Below are positions 45,908-54,441 of a DNA stretch of 64,000 nt, piece by piece. Position numbers and translations under genes: made by a program. Below the pieces are notes generated by a model that saw nothing but the letters and a program-made list of their open reading frames with translations, was not told the origin of the DNA and ran no database searches. This stretch comes from Asticcacaulis sp. AC466 (lineage in GTDB: Bacteria; Pseudomonadota; Alphaproteobacteria; Caulobacterales; Caulobacteraceae). The stretch covers positions 1-64,000 of the forward strand of contig NZ_AWGE01000018.1 of the NCBI RefSeq assembly GCF_000495815.1. Direction: 5' to 3'. Position 1 is the first letter of the stretch. Every line of letters begins with the position of its first letter.

Positions 45908-47845
45908 CTAATGGATCAGTGCGGCGTCGCCCCACGTCACCGCTGTCGGCTGCACGGTGTCGGCACCACCCCCGCGGGCAACCAGCTCCAAGATCTTGAT
46001 CCCTTGAATATCAGCGGCCAGGTGCTCAGGCGTCTGCCCGAAACGCATAGGCTTGGACGTCTTCAGAAGTTTCCCATCGCCATAGATATAGAAGGTGACC
46101 GGCTGAGAGGGGTTTAGGGTCGAATCGTCAACCCCGACGCTGGTTTCGAACCGCCGTTCATCGGTGATACGGACTTCAAGACGCGACCCCGCCAGAATGC
46201 CTATACCATTTTCGAATACATGCCCGGCGATCTGCAGAGTCCGGCCATAGGGCGTGGTGTCGGCCTGAGCGCCACCCCATCCGGCATACATAGGCAGATC
46301 GCCCCGCCCCTGGGTGCCGCCCCACGGGTTGACCATACGGTGAATGAACGGATCGGCCTGTGGCACAATAACGCCATCAACAGCCGGGTTTACACGTCCC
46401 GGCAGTTCAGACAGATACGCACCGCCGGCAAGGGCATGCTTGCCCTGTGCATCGAAAATAAGCGTCTGGTGCGGCTCAACCCGCAGCTTTACCTCGCCCT
46501 TGAAATCAGGAAGCGTGGCCTTGGTCCACAAATCCTTGAGCCGGATGTCGCCATCAGCCGCATATTTCAGGTGTGCGGCGGTCAGATTGAAGTCGCGAGC
46601 CACATCGCCTCGATTGAATATCGCCACGGCCTTATGCGCCGGATCCGTCCCCAGCGTCTTGACGAAAATCTGCACATCATCGGTATCATAGGCCAGAACG
46701 GCCTGGTTGCCGGCAGGATCCTGGTCGATGGCGATGATGTCGGTATTGCCAAAAATATCCATTAATTCCGGCGGCGCCTTGCGTAGATCGTAACCGATTA
46801 TCAAAGGTGCGTTGATCATGGCCCAGAGCGCAAAATGGGATTTCGCTTCGGTCAGATGATGTTCGTCGAAATCGCCATGGCCGACGAACAACATGTCCGG
46901 ATCGTTCCAACTTCCCGGATGCGCATACAAGGCTCGGGTTGCGGCGCTGTCGAAATTGGTCAGCATGCGTGCCCAGGTCGGCGTCAGATCGTCGCTGGTC
47001 CGTGACAGATTGCCGACATTCTTGCCCCATGCCCGCACATCGGCCGATCCCCATGCACAGATGGAAAAGACAAAGTCACCATCCGGATTGTCCCGTTTCA
47101 GCGTATCGGCGATCTCGGCATACAGCTTTTTGACCTCTGCAACGTCGGTACGATTTACGGATTGAAAGTCGATTAGTGGCCCCAGGGCGCGATAGTGACC
47201 GCTCTTCACCTTTTCCGACTCTGGCGTAAACGCCCGAACGCCACACCCATCCACCTTGATGAAGTCGAAACCCCAGTCATCGAAGTAGAGCTTAATGTCC
47301 TTTGACATATGACCGTAAAGACCGACCTCGCGCTCGGCGACCGACCCTTCTGGCAGATTTGGCGTACCCGGCCCGCCATAGGCCTGAGAGCAAGAATTCC
47401 GACCAAGGTCGGAGTAGATTCCGGCTTTCAGGCCCATGGAATGGATCCGATCGGTGAAGGGTTTAAAACTGGTTTCGTTCGCGCCACCAACCTGGGCGGA
47501 TGGGAATATCTGACTGCGGACCTGCATCCGGCCGTCCGTCTGTCGACGCTTTAGCCACCAACCGTCGTCAATATTGATATAACGATAGCCTTTAGCAGCC
47601 AAACCGCTTTCAACAATAGTGTTGGCCGAGTCGAGGACGCGCGCTTCGTTGACATCCGTGCCGAAGGCGTTCCAGGAACTCCAACCCATTGGCGGGGTTG
47701 CCGCGCGGCCGGCCGTGTAAGCGCTCCAGCGACCGGTTGGCGCCAAGGGGTCGGATTTGGTTCCTTTTGCCTCGGCAGACAGGGCCGACAGCGAAAAGAC
47801 AAGAGCGAGTACGCAGCAAGAATGCAGCAAGGGCAAAGATTTCAT
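45908..47845 (-). CDS. GH27 alpha-galactosidase
   Basis: A 645-residue enzyme. The ATG at 47845 starts a Sec signal (MKSLPLLHSCCVLALVFSLS, cleavage after AEA); a GTG at 47854 would add three residues. The GH27 barrel has TPPMGWSSWNAFGTDVNEAR, YRYINIDDGWWLKRR, FDFIKVDGCGVR (nucleophile Asp) and SWNDPDMLFVG (acid/base Asp). The C-terminal 170 residues resemble an NPCBM carbohydrate-binding module (ENGIGILAGSRLEV, VGVDDSTLNPSQPV). It would remove alpha-1,6-galactose from galactomannan or galacto-oligosaccharides. An XylR-like operator lies 244 bp upstream. Confidence 0.92.
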   Translation of the reverse strand: MKSLPLLHSCCVLALVFSLSALSAEAKGTKSDPLAPTGRWSAYTAGRAATPPMGWSSWNAFGTDVNEARVLDSANTIVESGLAAKGYRYINIDDGWWLKRRQTDGRMQVRSQIFPSAQVGGANETSFKPFTDRIHSMGLKAGIYSDLGRNSCSQAYGGPGTPNLPEGSVAEREVGLYGHMSKDIKLYFDDWGFDFIKVDGCGVRAFTPESEKVKSGHYRALGPLIDFQSVNRTDVAEVKKLYAEIADTLKRDNPDGDFVFSICAWGSADVRAWGKNVGNLSRTSDDLTPTWARMLTNFDSAATRALYAHPGSWNDPDMLFVGHGDFDEHHLTEAKSHFALWAMINAPLIIGYDLRKAPPELMDIFGNTDIIAIDQDPAGNQAVLAYDTDDVQIFVKTLGTDPAHKAVAIFNRGDVARDFNLTAAHLKYAADGDIRLKDLWTKATLPDFKGEVKLRVEPHQTLIFDAQGKHALAGGAYLSELPGRVNPAVDGVIVPQADPFIHRMVNPWGGTQGRGDLPMYAGWGGAQADTTPYGRTLQIAGHVFENGIGILAGSRLEVRITDERRFETSVGVDDSTLNPSQPVTFYIYGDGKLLKTSKPMRFGQTPEHLAADIQGIKILELVARGGGADTVQPTAVTWGDAALIH

Positions 47846-48088
47846 AGGCACCACATTTCAAATTTTCGGAAACTTTAAAGCGAGTCGCGTCGGTCTCAGC
47901 CGACCACCAGGGCCGGCGGCACTACTGGAGTACTGCGGCGCCTACGGGCATGACACCCCCGCCCCAAGACCATTAGCAGCACGAAAATATATAAAACGGG
48001 CGATGAAAAATTCGCAAAACCCTTTGCTCGTATGAGAGCGTCTACGACTAGTCATATATCCTGCCCGTTTTTATATTTGTCCGACTAT

Positions 48089-48102
48089 TGTTAACGCTAC
48101 CA
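48089..48102. promoter_or_regulatory. XylR-like operator in the GH27/response-regulator divergent region
   Basis: TGTTAACGCTACCA (reverse strand TGGTAGCGTTAACA) differs at one base from the Caulobacter xylose operator TGGTAGCGCTAACA as I remember it. It lies 244 bp before GH27 (minus) and 196 bp before the response regulator ATG (plus). GH27-GH51 is the more likely target. The remainder of the 452-bp gap (47846-48297) shows no gene. Confidence 0.55.
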
Positions 48103-48297
48103 TGGATATATGGAGCCCACAAGACTCATTTCGGACCTTGGAGGCCACCTCATCGTCCTCCCACCGGGTAAGCCGGCCCACTTATGAGCACTCTCGACAT
48201 TTCGTCCGAAATGACAACTGCCGTTGGCTGTCACAAAACTGGAACATTTCGAGCCGATAGAGGACGCCATTCGTTTCCGAGATCGGCTCCGTGGATC

Positions 48298-48951
48298 ATG
48301 CGTATTTTATTGGTGGAAGACGACCTGTTGCTAGGCCAGGCTCTGGAGACCGGCATCCAACAATTCGGATACACGGTTGACTGGGTGACCGGAGGCGAAA
48401 GCGCGCTTGAAGCCCTCAATCTCGTGCCGTTCTCAGCCGTGGCGCTCGACATAAACCTGCCCGATCTCTCCGGCTTTCGCGTCCTTAAACAATTGCGGCG
48501 CACCTCAAAGGTGCCCGTTGTCATAATGACGGCGCGCGACGCGCTGGACGACCGGATCGAAGGGCTGGACCTCGGCGCCGACGACTATATCGTCAAGCCC
48601 TTCGACCTTAAGGAACTCCTCGCCCGCATGCGTGCCGTCGTGCGGCGTAGCCACGGCCGGGCCGAGGCCCGCCTGACCCATCGCGATATCGAACTCGACA
48701 GCAATGGCCGCACGGTAAAGAAAGCGGGAGAGTGGGTCAGACTCACAGGGCGCGAATATCAGATTTTGGCCCTGCTCATGGAGCGCACGGGGCGTATCCT
48801 GAGCCGATCCGATATCGAAACCCGGATTTACACCTGGGACAATGACACTGAAAGCAATACGGTAGAGGCCGCAATCTATACTCTGCGTAAGAAACTGGGG
48901 CGCGACCTCGTCACCAATGTGCGTGGCGTCGGCTACGTTATTCAACCGTGA
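48298..48951 (+). CDS. OmpR/QseB-family response regulator
   Basis: A 217-residue regulator beginning MRILLVEDDLLLGQALETGI. I take the ATG at 48298, as the in-frame upstream start at 48184 would add residues with no homology. The receiver has the acidic pair Asp8-Asp9, phosphoacceptor Asp51 (VALDINLPDLSG), Thr78 and Lys100 (IVKPFD). The C-terminal winged helix contains LTGREYQILALLMERTGRIL and TLRKKLGRDLVTNVRGVGYV. Its stop overlaps the kinase start (TGATG arrangement), so the two are coupled. It probably controls the receptor-phosphatase genes downstream. Confidence 0.95.
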   Translation: MRILLVEDDLLLGQALETGIQQFGYTVDWVTGGESALEALNLVPFSAVALDINLPDLSGFRVLKQLRRTSKVPVVIMTARDALDDRIEGLDLGADDYIVKPFDLKELLARMRAVVRRSHGRAEARLTHRDIELDSNGRTVKKAGEWVRLTGREYQILALLMERTGRILSRSDIETRIYTWDNDTESNTVEAAIYTLRKKLGRDLVTNVRGVGYVIQP

Positions 48952-50309
48952 TGGTCCGGTCGATCGGCAAAGCGCCCAGGCTATCGATGCAAATCATGAA
49001 AGGGGTCGGCGTCCTCGTGACGCTTGTCCTGCTGGCGGTCGGCACCCTGGCGTGGCTAACCGCCGATGACGAAATCGTTGAGATATACGATTCCCAGCTC
49101 GTCAATTCGGCGACGGTCCTGTGGTCCCTAACCCGCGACGGTGCGCCTCATTCCGCCGTCGCATTGGAAGAGAGCGACCTGCCCCTCAATAAGGCCGATC
49201 GAAAAGCACTGAAGATTTATGCCAAATGGCGCAGCTTCAGAGTCTGGCGGGATGACCAGTTGGTGCGCCGCTCCGGCTATTTGCCCAACCCCGCTGCCCC
49301 TCCCCTGCCAGCAGGATTTGTCGACCGGTACATCAACGGCATATACTGGCGCACCTATACCCTCTACGTCCCAGACGATAAGGTCGTCGTCGAAGTCTCG
49401 GAAATGGCCAGGGCGCGCAATCTTCTTATCGAAAGGGTCGTGCGCGACCTGCTCATTCCATTGCTCATTGCCTTGCCATTGCTGATGCTAGCCATCTGGC
49501 TTGGCATAAAATGGGGATTGCGCGATCTGCAAGACTTTGCCCGGGCTGTCCGGTCGCGCTCATCCCGGGATCTGTCGCCAATTCACTTCGTCAAGACGCC
49601 GGCCGAAATCCTGCCTTTGGCGATATCGCTCAACAACCTACTCACCGATCTCGGTCGTTCGCTGGAACAGGAGCGGCGCTTTACCGATAGTGCGGCCCAC
49701 GAAATGCGCACCCCCCTGGCCACGCTTAGCGCGCAAGCCAATGTCATCCTGAACGCCCGCAATGCCAGTGAGCGGACGACAGCGGCCATACAGTTGTCGA
49801 AAGGCGTTAAGCGTGCCTCTCGCCTGCTCGACCAACTGCTCATCCTGGCCCGCATCCGCCATGCCCCGACGGCCAACATCCCGTTCAACCTCTATGACCA
49901 TGCCCGCGACGCGATCCGGGACATTTTTCCGCTTGCCGCAGAAAAGGGCATAGACCTATCCCTGAGCGGCGATGAGGCGGCGATGTTAACGTCGAAATCG
50001 GCATTGCTGGCCATCCTGCTCAACAACCTGCTCGATAACGCCATCAAATATTCACCTGAAGGCAGCGCCGTCACACTTACTGTCTCCAAGGGCGTCATAA
50101 CCCTTTGCGACCAGGGACCGGGTATTCCGGAAGCGGAGCGGGAGCTTGTCTTTACGCGCTTCTACCGCGTCCAAGGCGTTACCCAGACCGGTAGTGGCCT
50201 CGGCCTGTCGATCGTCAAAAACATTGCCGAGCTGCTGACGGCCGACATCTCGCTTGCCGCACCAGCCCAAGGCGGCGGGCTGTGTGTCACGGTCGCCTTC
50301 CAACCCTAA
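48951..50309 (+). CDS. QseC/TctE-like sensor histidine kinase
   Basis: A 452-residue kinase. TM1 is at about 15-35 and TM2 at about 163-183 (LLIPLLIALPLLMLAIWLGI), flanking a periplasmic sensor of about 125 residues. The H-box is FTDSAAHEMRTPLATLS with His250. LLNNLLDNAIKYSPEGSAV is the N-box, LCDQGPGIPEAE the G1 box and GSGLGLSIVKNIAELL the G2 box. A GTG at 48948, one codon earlier, is also possible. The signal is unknown; the linked phosphatase and outer-membrane receptors suggest a phosphate compound or a metal complex. Confidence 0.95.
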   Translation: MVRSIGKAPRLSMQIMKGVGVLVTLVLLAVGTLAWLTADDEIVEIYDSQLVNSATVLWSLTRDGAPHSAVALEESDLPLNKADRKALKIYAKWRSFRVWRDDQLVRRSGYLPNPAAPPLPAGFVDRYINGIYWRTYTLYVPDDKVVVEVSEMARARNLLIERVVRDLLIPLLIALPLLMLAIWLGIKWGLRDLQDFARAVRSRSSRDLSPIHFVKTPAEILPLAISLNNLLTDLGRSLEQERRFTDSAAHEMRTPLATLSAQANVILNARNASERTTAAIQLSKGVKRASRLLDQLLILARIRHAPTANIPFNLYDHARDAIRDIFPLAAEKGIDLSLSGDEAAMLTSKSALLAILLNNLLDNAIKYSPEGSAVTLTVSKGVITLCDQGPGIPEAERELVFTRFYRVQGVTQTGSGLGLSIVKNIAELLTADISLAAPAQGGGLCVTVAFQP

Positions 50310-50626
50310 GCGCATACGCTTCATTTTCCATTCAGTTTCGATTGCTAACGGAGGTGTTCGTGCGCGGGCTCACGGCCGCCACCTCCGCACGCCTGTATGT
50401 AATTTTATAAGACCTGAAACTTCATGCGTTATTTCGCGCGTGAGGCTTTTTTACTTTTATTTACTTGAAATTTAAAAGTACAAACTTCTAATTTGATAAT
50501 TAAAAACTAAAACGTCACATAACAATAACAGCATCGTCACAATCGATTGCTATTGCCCGCCGCAAGACACCGGCCGCCCCTCCCCATTTAGGCGGATCAG
50601 GATGTCGTAACCAAGGGGCATTACAC
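50310..50626. promoter_or_regulatory. Promoter region of the receptor, with CGTCACA direct repeats
   Basis: This gap holds an inverted repeat CGGAGGTG/CACCTCCG (50349-50356, 50380-50387) just after the kinase stop, possibly a terminator stem. An AT-rich tract (about 50440-50520) with TACTTTTA/TAAAAGTA arms (50452-50459, 50473-50480) follows. CGTCACA occurs twice in the same orientation (50513-50519 and 50535-50541), 22 bp apart or two helical turns, as expected for an OmpR-type regulator site. No gene is seen. Confidence 0.45.
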
Positions 50627-52915
50627 ATGTACACGAACCTGCGTCATCGCACGCTGCGCACCGCTTTCCTGACCACCACCCTGCTCGCTACCGCCATGGG
50701 CGCGCACGCCTACGCCCAGGAGGCCAAGCCTCAGGACAATACAGACGTTTCCGATGAACAAGTGAAGACCGTCATCATCCGGGCAGAACGGTCGCGCGCC
50801 GCCGCGACGTCCCCGTCCAAGGCATCACTCGATCAGGGCGAACCGCAGTCGATTGTTTCGCGTCCGTTCATCGAAAATTCCGTCGCAGAAACCGGCGACT
50901 TCACCACAATCGCAAACATTACTCCGTCGGCAGCGTCGGCTGGATCGAATAACGGACCGGGCTTCGGCGAAAGCAAGGTTACCCTGCGCGGCTTCAAGGA
51001 CGGCAACTACAATGTCACCTTCGAAGGTATACCCTGGGGGGACAGCAACAATCCGACCCACCATTCCAATTCGTTTTTCCCCGCCTCGACAGTGGGCGCC
51101 GTGATCGTTGATCGCGGTCCGGGCTCAGTCGGTGACATCGGCCAGGCCAACTACGGCGGCAATATCAAGATGTTTTCCAACAAGGTCGCCGATGACTTCG
51201 GCGTCACCTTGCGCGAAACGGTTGGCTCGTGGAATTCGTGGCAAAGCGTCGCCGTCGTGCAGACCGGCAAGATCAAGGCCCTTCACGACCTCGCCGGTTT
51301 CGTCAACATTCAAATGAACGGCTCGGACGGCGCCCAAACCTATTCATCCATGCATTCCGGCAATGCCACGACGAAATGGACGCTGCCGATCAGCGAGACA
51401 TGGAATTTCACCGTATTTGCCATGTATAACGCCAACCTCTGGCACGTGTCGGACAATCCTGGCGGCACCCAGGCCCAGACCGCTCTGTACGGCAAGGATT
51501 TCGCCCTATCGAACGATCCGACCAAGGCGACCTACTACGGCTACAACCAGTTCAACAAGCACACGGTATTTTCCTATGCCAAGCTCGGTGGCGACCTGCC
51601 GGCCGGCTTCAAACTGGAAAACACAACCTATAACATCTACTACGACAACACGACCAATACTGCGACCAACCTGTCTTCTGCCGACGGCACAAGCAACTCC
51701 GCCGCAGCAATTGGCGCCTATGTGACCAATTCCCTGACCGTCAACGGCGTAGCCACCAAGGCCAAGCCATCGAATCCAAACGATATCCTGGGCTACGAAA
51801 AACTGAACCACTACATGACCTGGGGGAACATAACCCGCGTCAACCGTGATTTCGGTTTTGGTGTGCTACATACCGGTCTGTGGCTCGAAACCTCGTCGAC
51901 CAACCGCCACACCTACGACTACGACGCTACCCTGGGCCGCACGGTGTTCGATAATCGCGAAAAGCCCGTCTGCCTAGTCTACAACGGCGTGACCTGCAAG
52001 ACGACATCGACCGACGCAATGCTGAACTACAAGTCCTATGAGGAACGGTCGTCCTGGTGGCAGGTACAGACCTTCGCTGACTTCGAATGGCACGTCACGG
52101 ACGCCCTGACCATAACGCCGGGCATCAAGGCAGTGTCGATGAAGCGCAATGTCAACGCCGACGTGATCAAGTCGCCGCGCATGGCCCAAAACGCCGGCAA
52201 CAAAAACACCAAGACTCTGAGCAACCTATCGGTGAACTACAAGCTGGCAAAGAACTGGTCGGTCTACGGCCAATTCGCCGAAGGCATGTACATGCCCGAT
52301 ATCGCGGCCCTTTATGTCATCAATGCCGCGTCAAACAGCGCTTCGCCGTCCCTGTCCACCAACTACCAGCTCGGTACGGTGTACCAGTCGCACCACGTTG
52401 CGGTCGATGTCGATGTCTACCGCATCGACCTGACCAATCTTCTGGCCGCCGACAGCGCTCAGAACACCTATATCAACATCGGCAAGGCCAAGGCCAGCGG
52501 CCTCGAAGGTCAGGTTTCCTATGCCTTTGATAACGGCGTCACCCTATTCGCCAATGGATCGAGCAACCGCTACATCAATGCCGTGACCCGGATGCAGGTT
52601 TCCGGAGCGCCACTGACAACCACCGGTGCAGGGGCCCTTTACCATCACGGTCAATGGTCGGGTTCGCTGCTCTATAAGCAGGTCGGCAAGCAATATGCCG
52701 ACAATGCCCAGGCCATTCCCATCAATGCCTTTGATACGGTTGATCTGTCGGTCAACTACGAATTTGGCCGCTATCGGATCAAGGCGCAGATCAACAACCT
52801 GATGGACAATCGCGACCTGACCGGACTCAAGACGGACAAGACGTCGGCGCTGCTTAATACCTACACCTATCTGGTCGGGCGCAACGCCCAACTGACCCTC
52901 ATCGCCAAGTTCTAA
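50627..52915 (+). CDS. TonB-dependent receptor (phosphatase-linked)
   Basis: A 762-residue outer-membrane receptor with a signal peptide cut after AYA (MGAHAYAQEAKPQDN). A TonB-box-like VKTVIIRAERS precedes the plug, which has ATSPSKASLDQGEPQSIVSR, SKVTLRGFKDGNYNVTFEGI and VIVDRGPGSVGDIGQANYGG. The barrel ends in TYLVGRNAQLTLIAKF with a terminal Phe. The substrate is unknown. The two-component system upstream and the acid phosphatase downstream suggest a phosphorylated or chelating ligand. A clean terminator separates it from the phosphatase gene. Confidence 0.93.
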   Translation: MYTNLRHRTLRTAFLTTTLLATAMGAHAYAQEAKPQDNTDVSDEQVKTVIIRAERSRAAATSPSKASLDQGEPQSIVSRPFIENSVAETGDFTTIANITPSAASAGSNNGPGFGESKVTLRGFKDGNYNVTFEGIPWGDSNNPTHHSNSFFPASTVGAVIVDRGPGSVGDIGQANYGGNIKMFSNKVADDFGVTLRETVGSWNSWQSVAVVQTGKIKALHDLAGFVNIQMNGSDGAQTYSSMHSGNATTKWTLPISETWNFTVFAMYNANLWHVSDNPGGTQAQTALYGKDFALSNDPTKATYYGYNQFNKHTVFSYAKLGGDLPAGFKLENTTYNIYYDNTTNTATNLSSADGTSNSAAAIGAYVTNSLTVNGVATKAKPSNPNDILGYEKLNHYMTWGNITRVNRDFGFGVLHTGLWLETSSTNRHTYDYDATLGRTVFDNREKPVCLVYNGVTCKTTSTDAMLNYKSYEERSSWWQVQTFADFEWHVTDALTITPGIKAVSMKRNVNADVIKSPRMAQNAGNKNTKTLSNLSVNYKLAKNWSVYGQFAEGMYMPDIAALYVINAASNSASPSLSTNYQLGTVYQSHHVAVDVDVYRIDLTNLLAADSAQNTYINIGKAKASGLEGQVSYAFDNGVTLFANGSSNRYINAVTRMQVSGAPLTTTGAGALYHHGQWSGSLLYKQVGKQYADNAQAIPINAFDTVDLSVNYEFGRYRIKAQINNLMDNRDLTGLKTDKTSALLNTYTYLVGRNAQLTLIAKF

Positions 52916-52929
52916 AATACCAATCCGAT

Positions 52930-52958
52930 GCCGGGACTCACAGAGTCCCGGCTTTTTT
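52930..52958 (+). terminator. Intrinsic terminator after the receptor gene
   Basis: GCCGGGACTC (52930-52939), a 3-nt loop and GAGTCCCGGC (52943-52952) are followed by six T. This textbook terminator lies only 12 bp before the phosphatase ATG, so downstream genes either depend on read-through or have a hidden promoter. Confidence 0.9.
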
Positions 52959-52970
52959 CAAGGACATCCC

Positions 52971-53717
52971 ATGCGCCTGATTCACGCCTTAACCGTTTCG
53001 CTGTTCCTGAGCACGTCGGCCCTGACCGGCGCCGTCCATGCTGAAACGGCCACTCCCGCCCCTGCCGCAAAAGCAACGCTCAAGCCGATCTTCATTTCCC
53101 CGGACCGTCTTAACCCGGCAACCTTGCTGCCTGCACCGCCGAAGGTGGATTCGGCCGAAAGCCGCGCTGACCTCGAGATCGTTCGCGCCGTGGTCAAGGC
53201 CAGTTCCCCTGCACGCATCAAGCAGGCGGCCGAAGACGACGAAAACGAGTCGATCAACCTGTATTCCTCTGTCTTGCCTGGCTTTGACCTCTCCAAGTTG
53301 CCGGCCACGGCCCTACTGTTCAAGCACGTCGAGAACGACCAGAGCTATGCAACCAAGAAGGCCAAGACCTTCTTTGCCCGCAAACGTCCGTTCGAACTGG
53401 ACCAATCGATCCCGACCTGCGTCCCCTCTCCTCTCGGCAAGGCGCCAACCAGCTATCCGTCCGGCCACTCGACCCTAGGCTTCACGGATGGCATCATCCT
53501 GGCGCACCTGATGCCAGCTAAGGCCGATGTCATTTTCACCAGAGCGCAAGACTACGCCCATAACCGCGTCGTCTGTGGTGTTCATTTCGTCTCAGATACG
53601 GTCGCCAGCCAGGCGCTGGCCACCGGTATCGCCGTGGAAATAATGGGCAGCCCGCAGTTCCAGCAAGAATTTGCCGCCGCCAAGGCTGAACTGGTTGCCG
53701 CAGGCCTGACACAGTAA
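52971..53717 (+). CDS. Class A acid phosphatase (PAP2/PhoN type)
   Basis: A 248-residue periplasmic phosphatase with a Sec signal (MRLIHALTVSLFLSTSALTG, cleavage after VHA). The three PAP2 motifs are intact: KTFFARKRP (K-x6-RP), YPSGHSTLGF (PSGH) and NRVVCGVHFVSDTVAS (R-x5-H-x3-D). It should hydrolyse phosphomonoesters in the periplasm. Position after a TonB receptor and a two-component system suggests regulated release of phosphate from imported esters. An AAGGA ribosome site is 10 bp upstream. Confidence 0.93.
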   Translation: MRLIHALTVSLFLSTSALTGAVHAETATPAPAAKATLKPIFISPDRLNPATLLPAPPKVDSAESRADLEIVRAVVKASSPARIKQAAEDDENESINLYSSVLPGFDLSKLPATALLFKHVENDQSYATKKAKTFFARKRPFELDQSIPTCVPSPLGKAPTSYPSGHSTLGFTDGIILAHLMPAKADVIFTRAQDYAHNRVVCGVHFVSDTVASQALATGIAVEIMGSPQFQQEFAAAKAELVAAGLTQ

Positions 53718-53733
53718 GACGACTATCACAAAG

Positions 53734-53771
53734 AATGGCGCAGATTCCTCGTGAATCTGCGCCATTTCATT
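53734..53771 (+). terminator. Terminator hairpin after the phosphatase gene
   Basis: AATGGCGCAGATTC (53734-53747) pairs perfectly with GAATCTGCGCCATT (53753-53766) around a 5-nt loop, followed by TCATTTTG. It ends the phosphatase transcript or attenuates into the PepSY gene. Confidence 0.8.
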
Positions 53772-53826
53772 TTGCCTTCAGTTTGATCTGGCACGTCTGC
53801 CACACCTCCACTTGCCACGGGTCCTC

Positions 53827-54441
53827 ATGACTATTCCTTCCGTATTCAAGCCCTGGCGTATGTACGTCCGGCAAATCCACTGGATCACGGCGGCCTTTTC
53901 CGTAACCTGTCTGTGCCTTTACGCCCTGACTGGCTTTTTCCTGAATAACGAAGGCCTGCTCGCACCTGCGCCGGTGACGACGCGCGTCGAACGCCCCCTG
54001 TCTTCGGCCCTCGCGGGCGAACTTGACGGCCTGACGGATGGCTCTGCCCTGCCCGCGCGGGCGGCCAATGACATCAGCCATTTATTCGGGCTGGATATGC
54101 GCGGCGCCAAGATCCGCGTCGCCGGCGAGAAGGTGACGATAAACCTCCCCGATCCAGGCAAACGCACGACCGTCTCGGTCGACCAGGCAAAATCTCTAAT
54201 CGTTCTGGATCGAAGCGATCGCGGCGCGATGGCCTTTCTGACCGATCTGCACAAGGGCAAGAACGTTCGTCCTGCCTGGCATTATTTCATCGACGTCTTT
54301 GCGATTTCGGTTCTGATCTTTTCGATCAGCGGCTTCGTATTGCTCGTCATCCAGGCCAGGATGCGAAAAATGACGTGGCCTCTGGTGGCGTCAGGCGTGG
54401 TCCTGCCGATCGCGTTCCTCATCCTCATTCTGCATCTATAA
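53827..54441 (+). CDS. PepSY-associated inner-membrane protein
   Basis: A 204-residue protein beginning MTIPSVFKPWRMYVRQIHWI; an upstream in-frame start at 53812 adds five residues. TM1 covers about 22-42 (ITAAFSVTCLCLYALTGFF). A periplasmic PepSY-like domain of about 100 residues contains VAGEKVTINLPDPGKRTTVS. WHYFIDVFAISVLIFSISGF begins TM2, and TM3 closes the protein. PepSY-TM proteins accompany TonB receptors for metal chelates and may act in reduction or transport at the inner membrane. The stop overlaps the next start by one base (TAATG), so translation is coupled to the outer-membrane receptor. Confidence 0.8.
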   Translation: MTIPSVFKPWRMYVRQIHWITAAFSVTCLCLYALTGFFLNNEGLLAPAPVTTRVERPLSSALAGELDGLTDGSALPARAANDISHLFGLDMRGAKIRVAGEKVTINLPDPGKRTTVSVDQAKSLIVLDRSDRGAMAFLTDLHKGKNVRPAWHYFIDVFAISVLIFSISGFVLLVIQARMRKMTWPLVASGVVLPIAFLILILHL

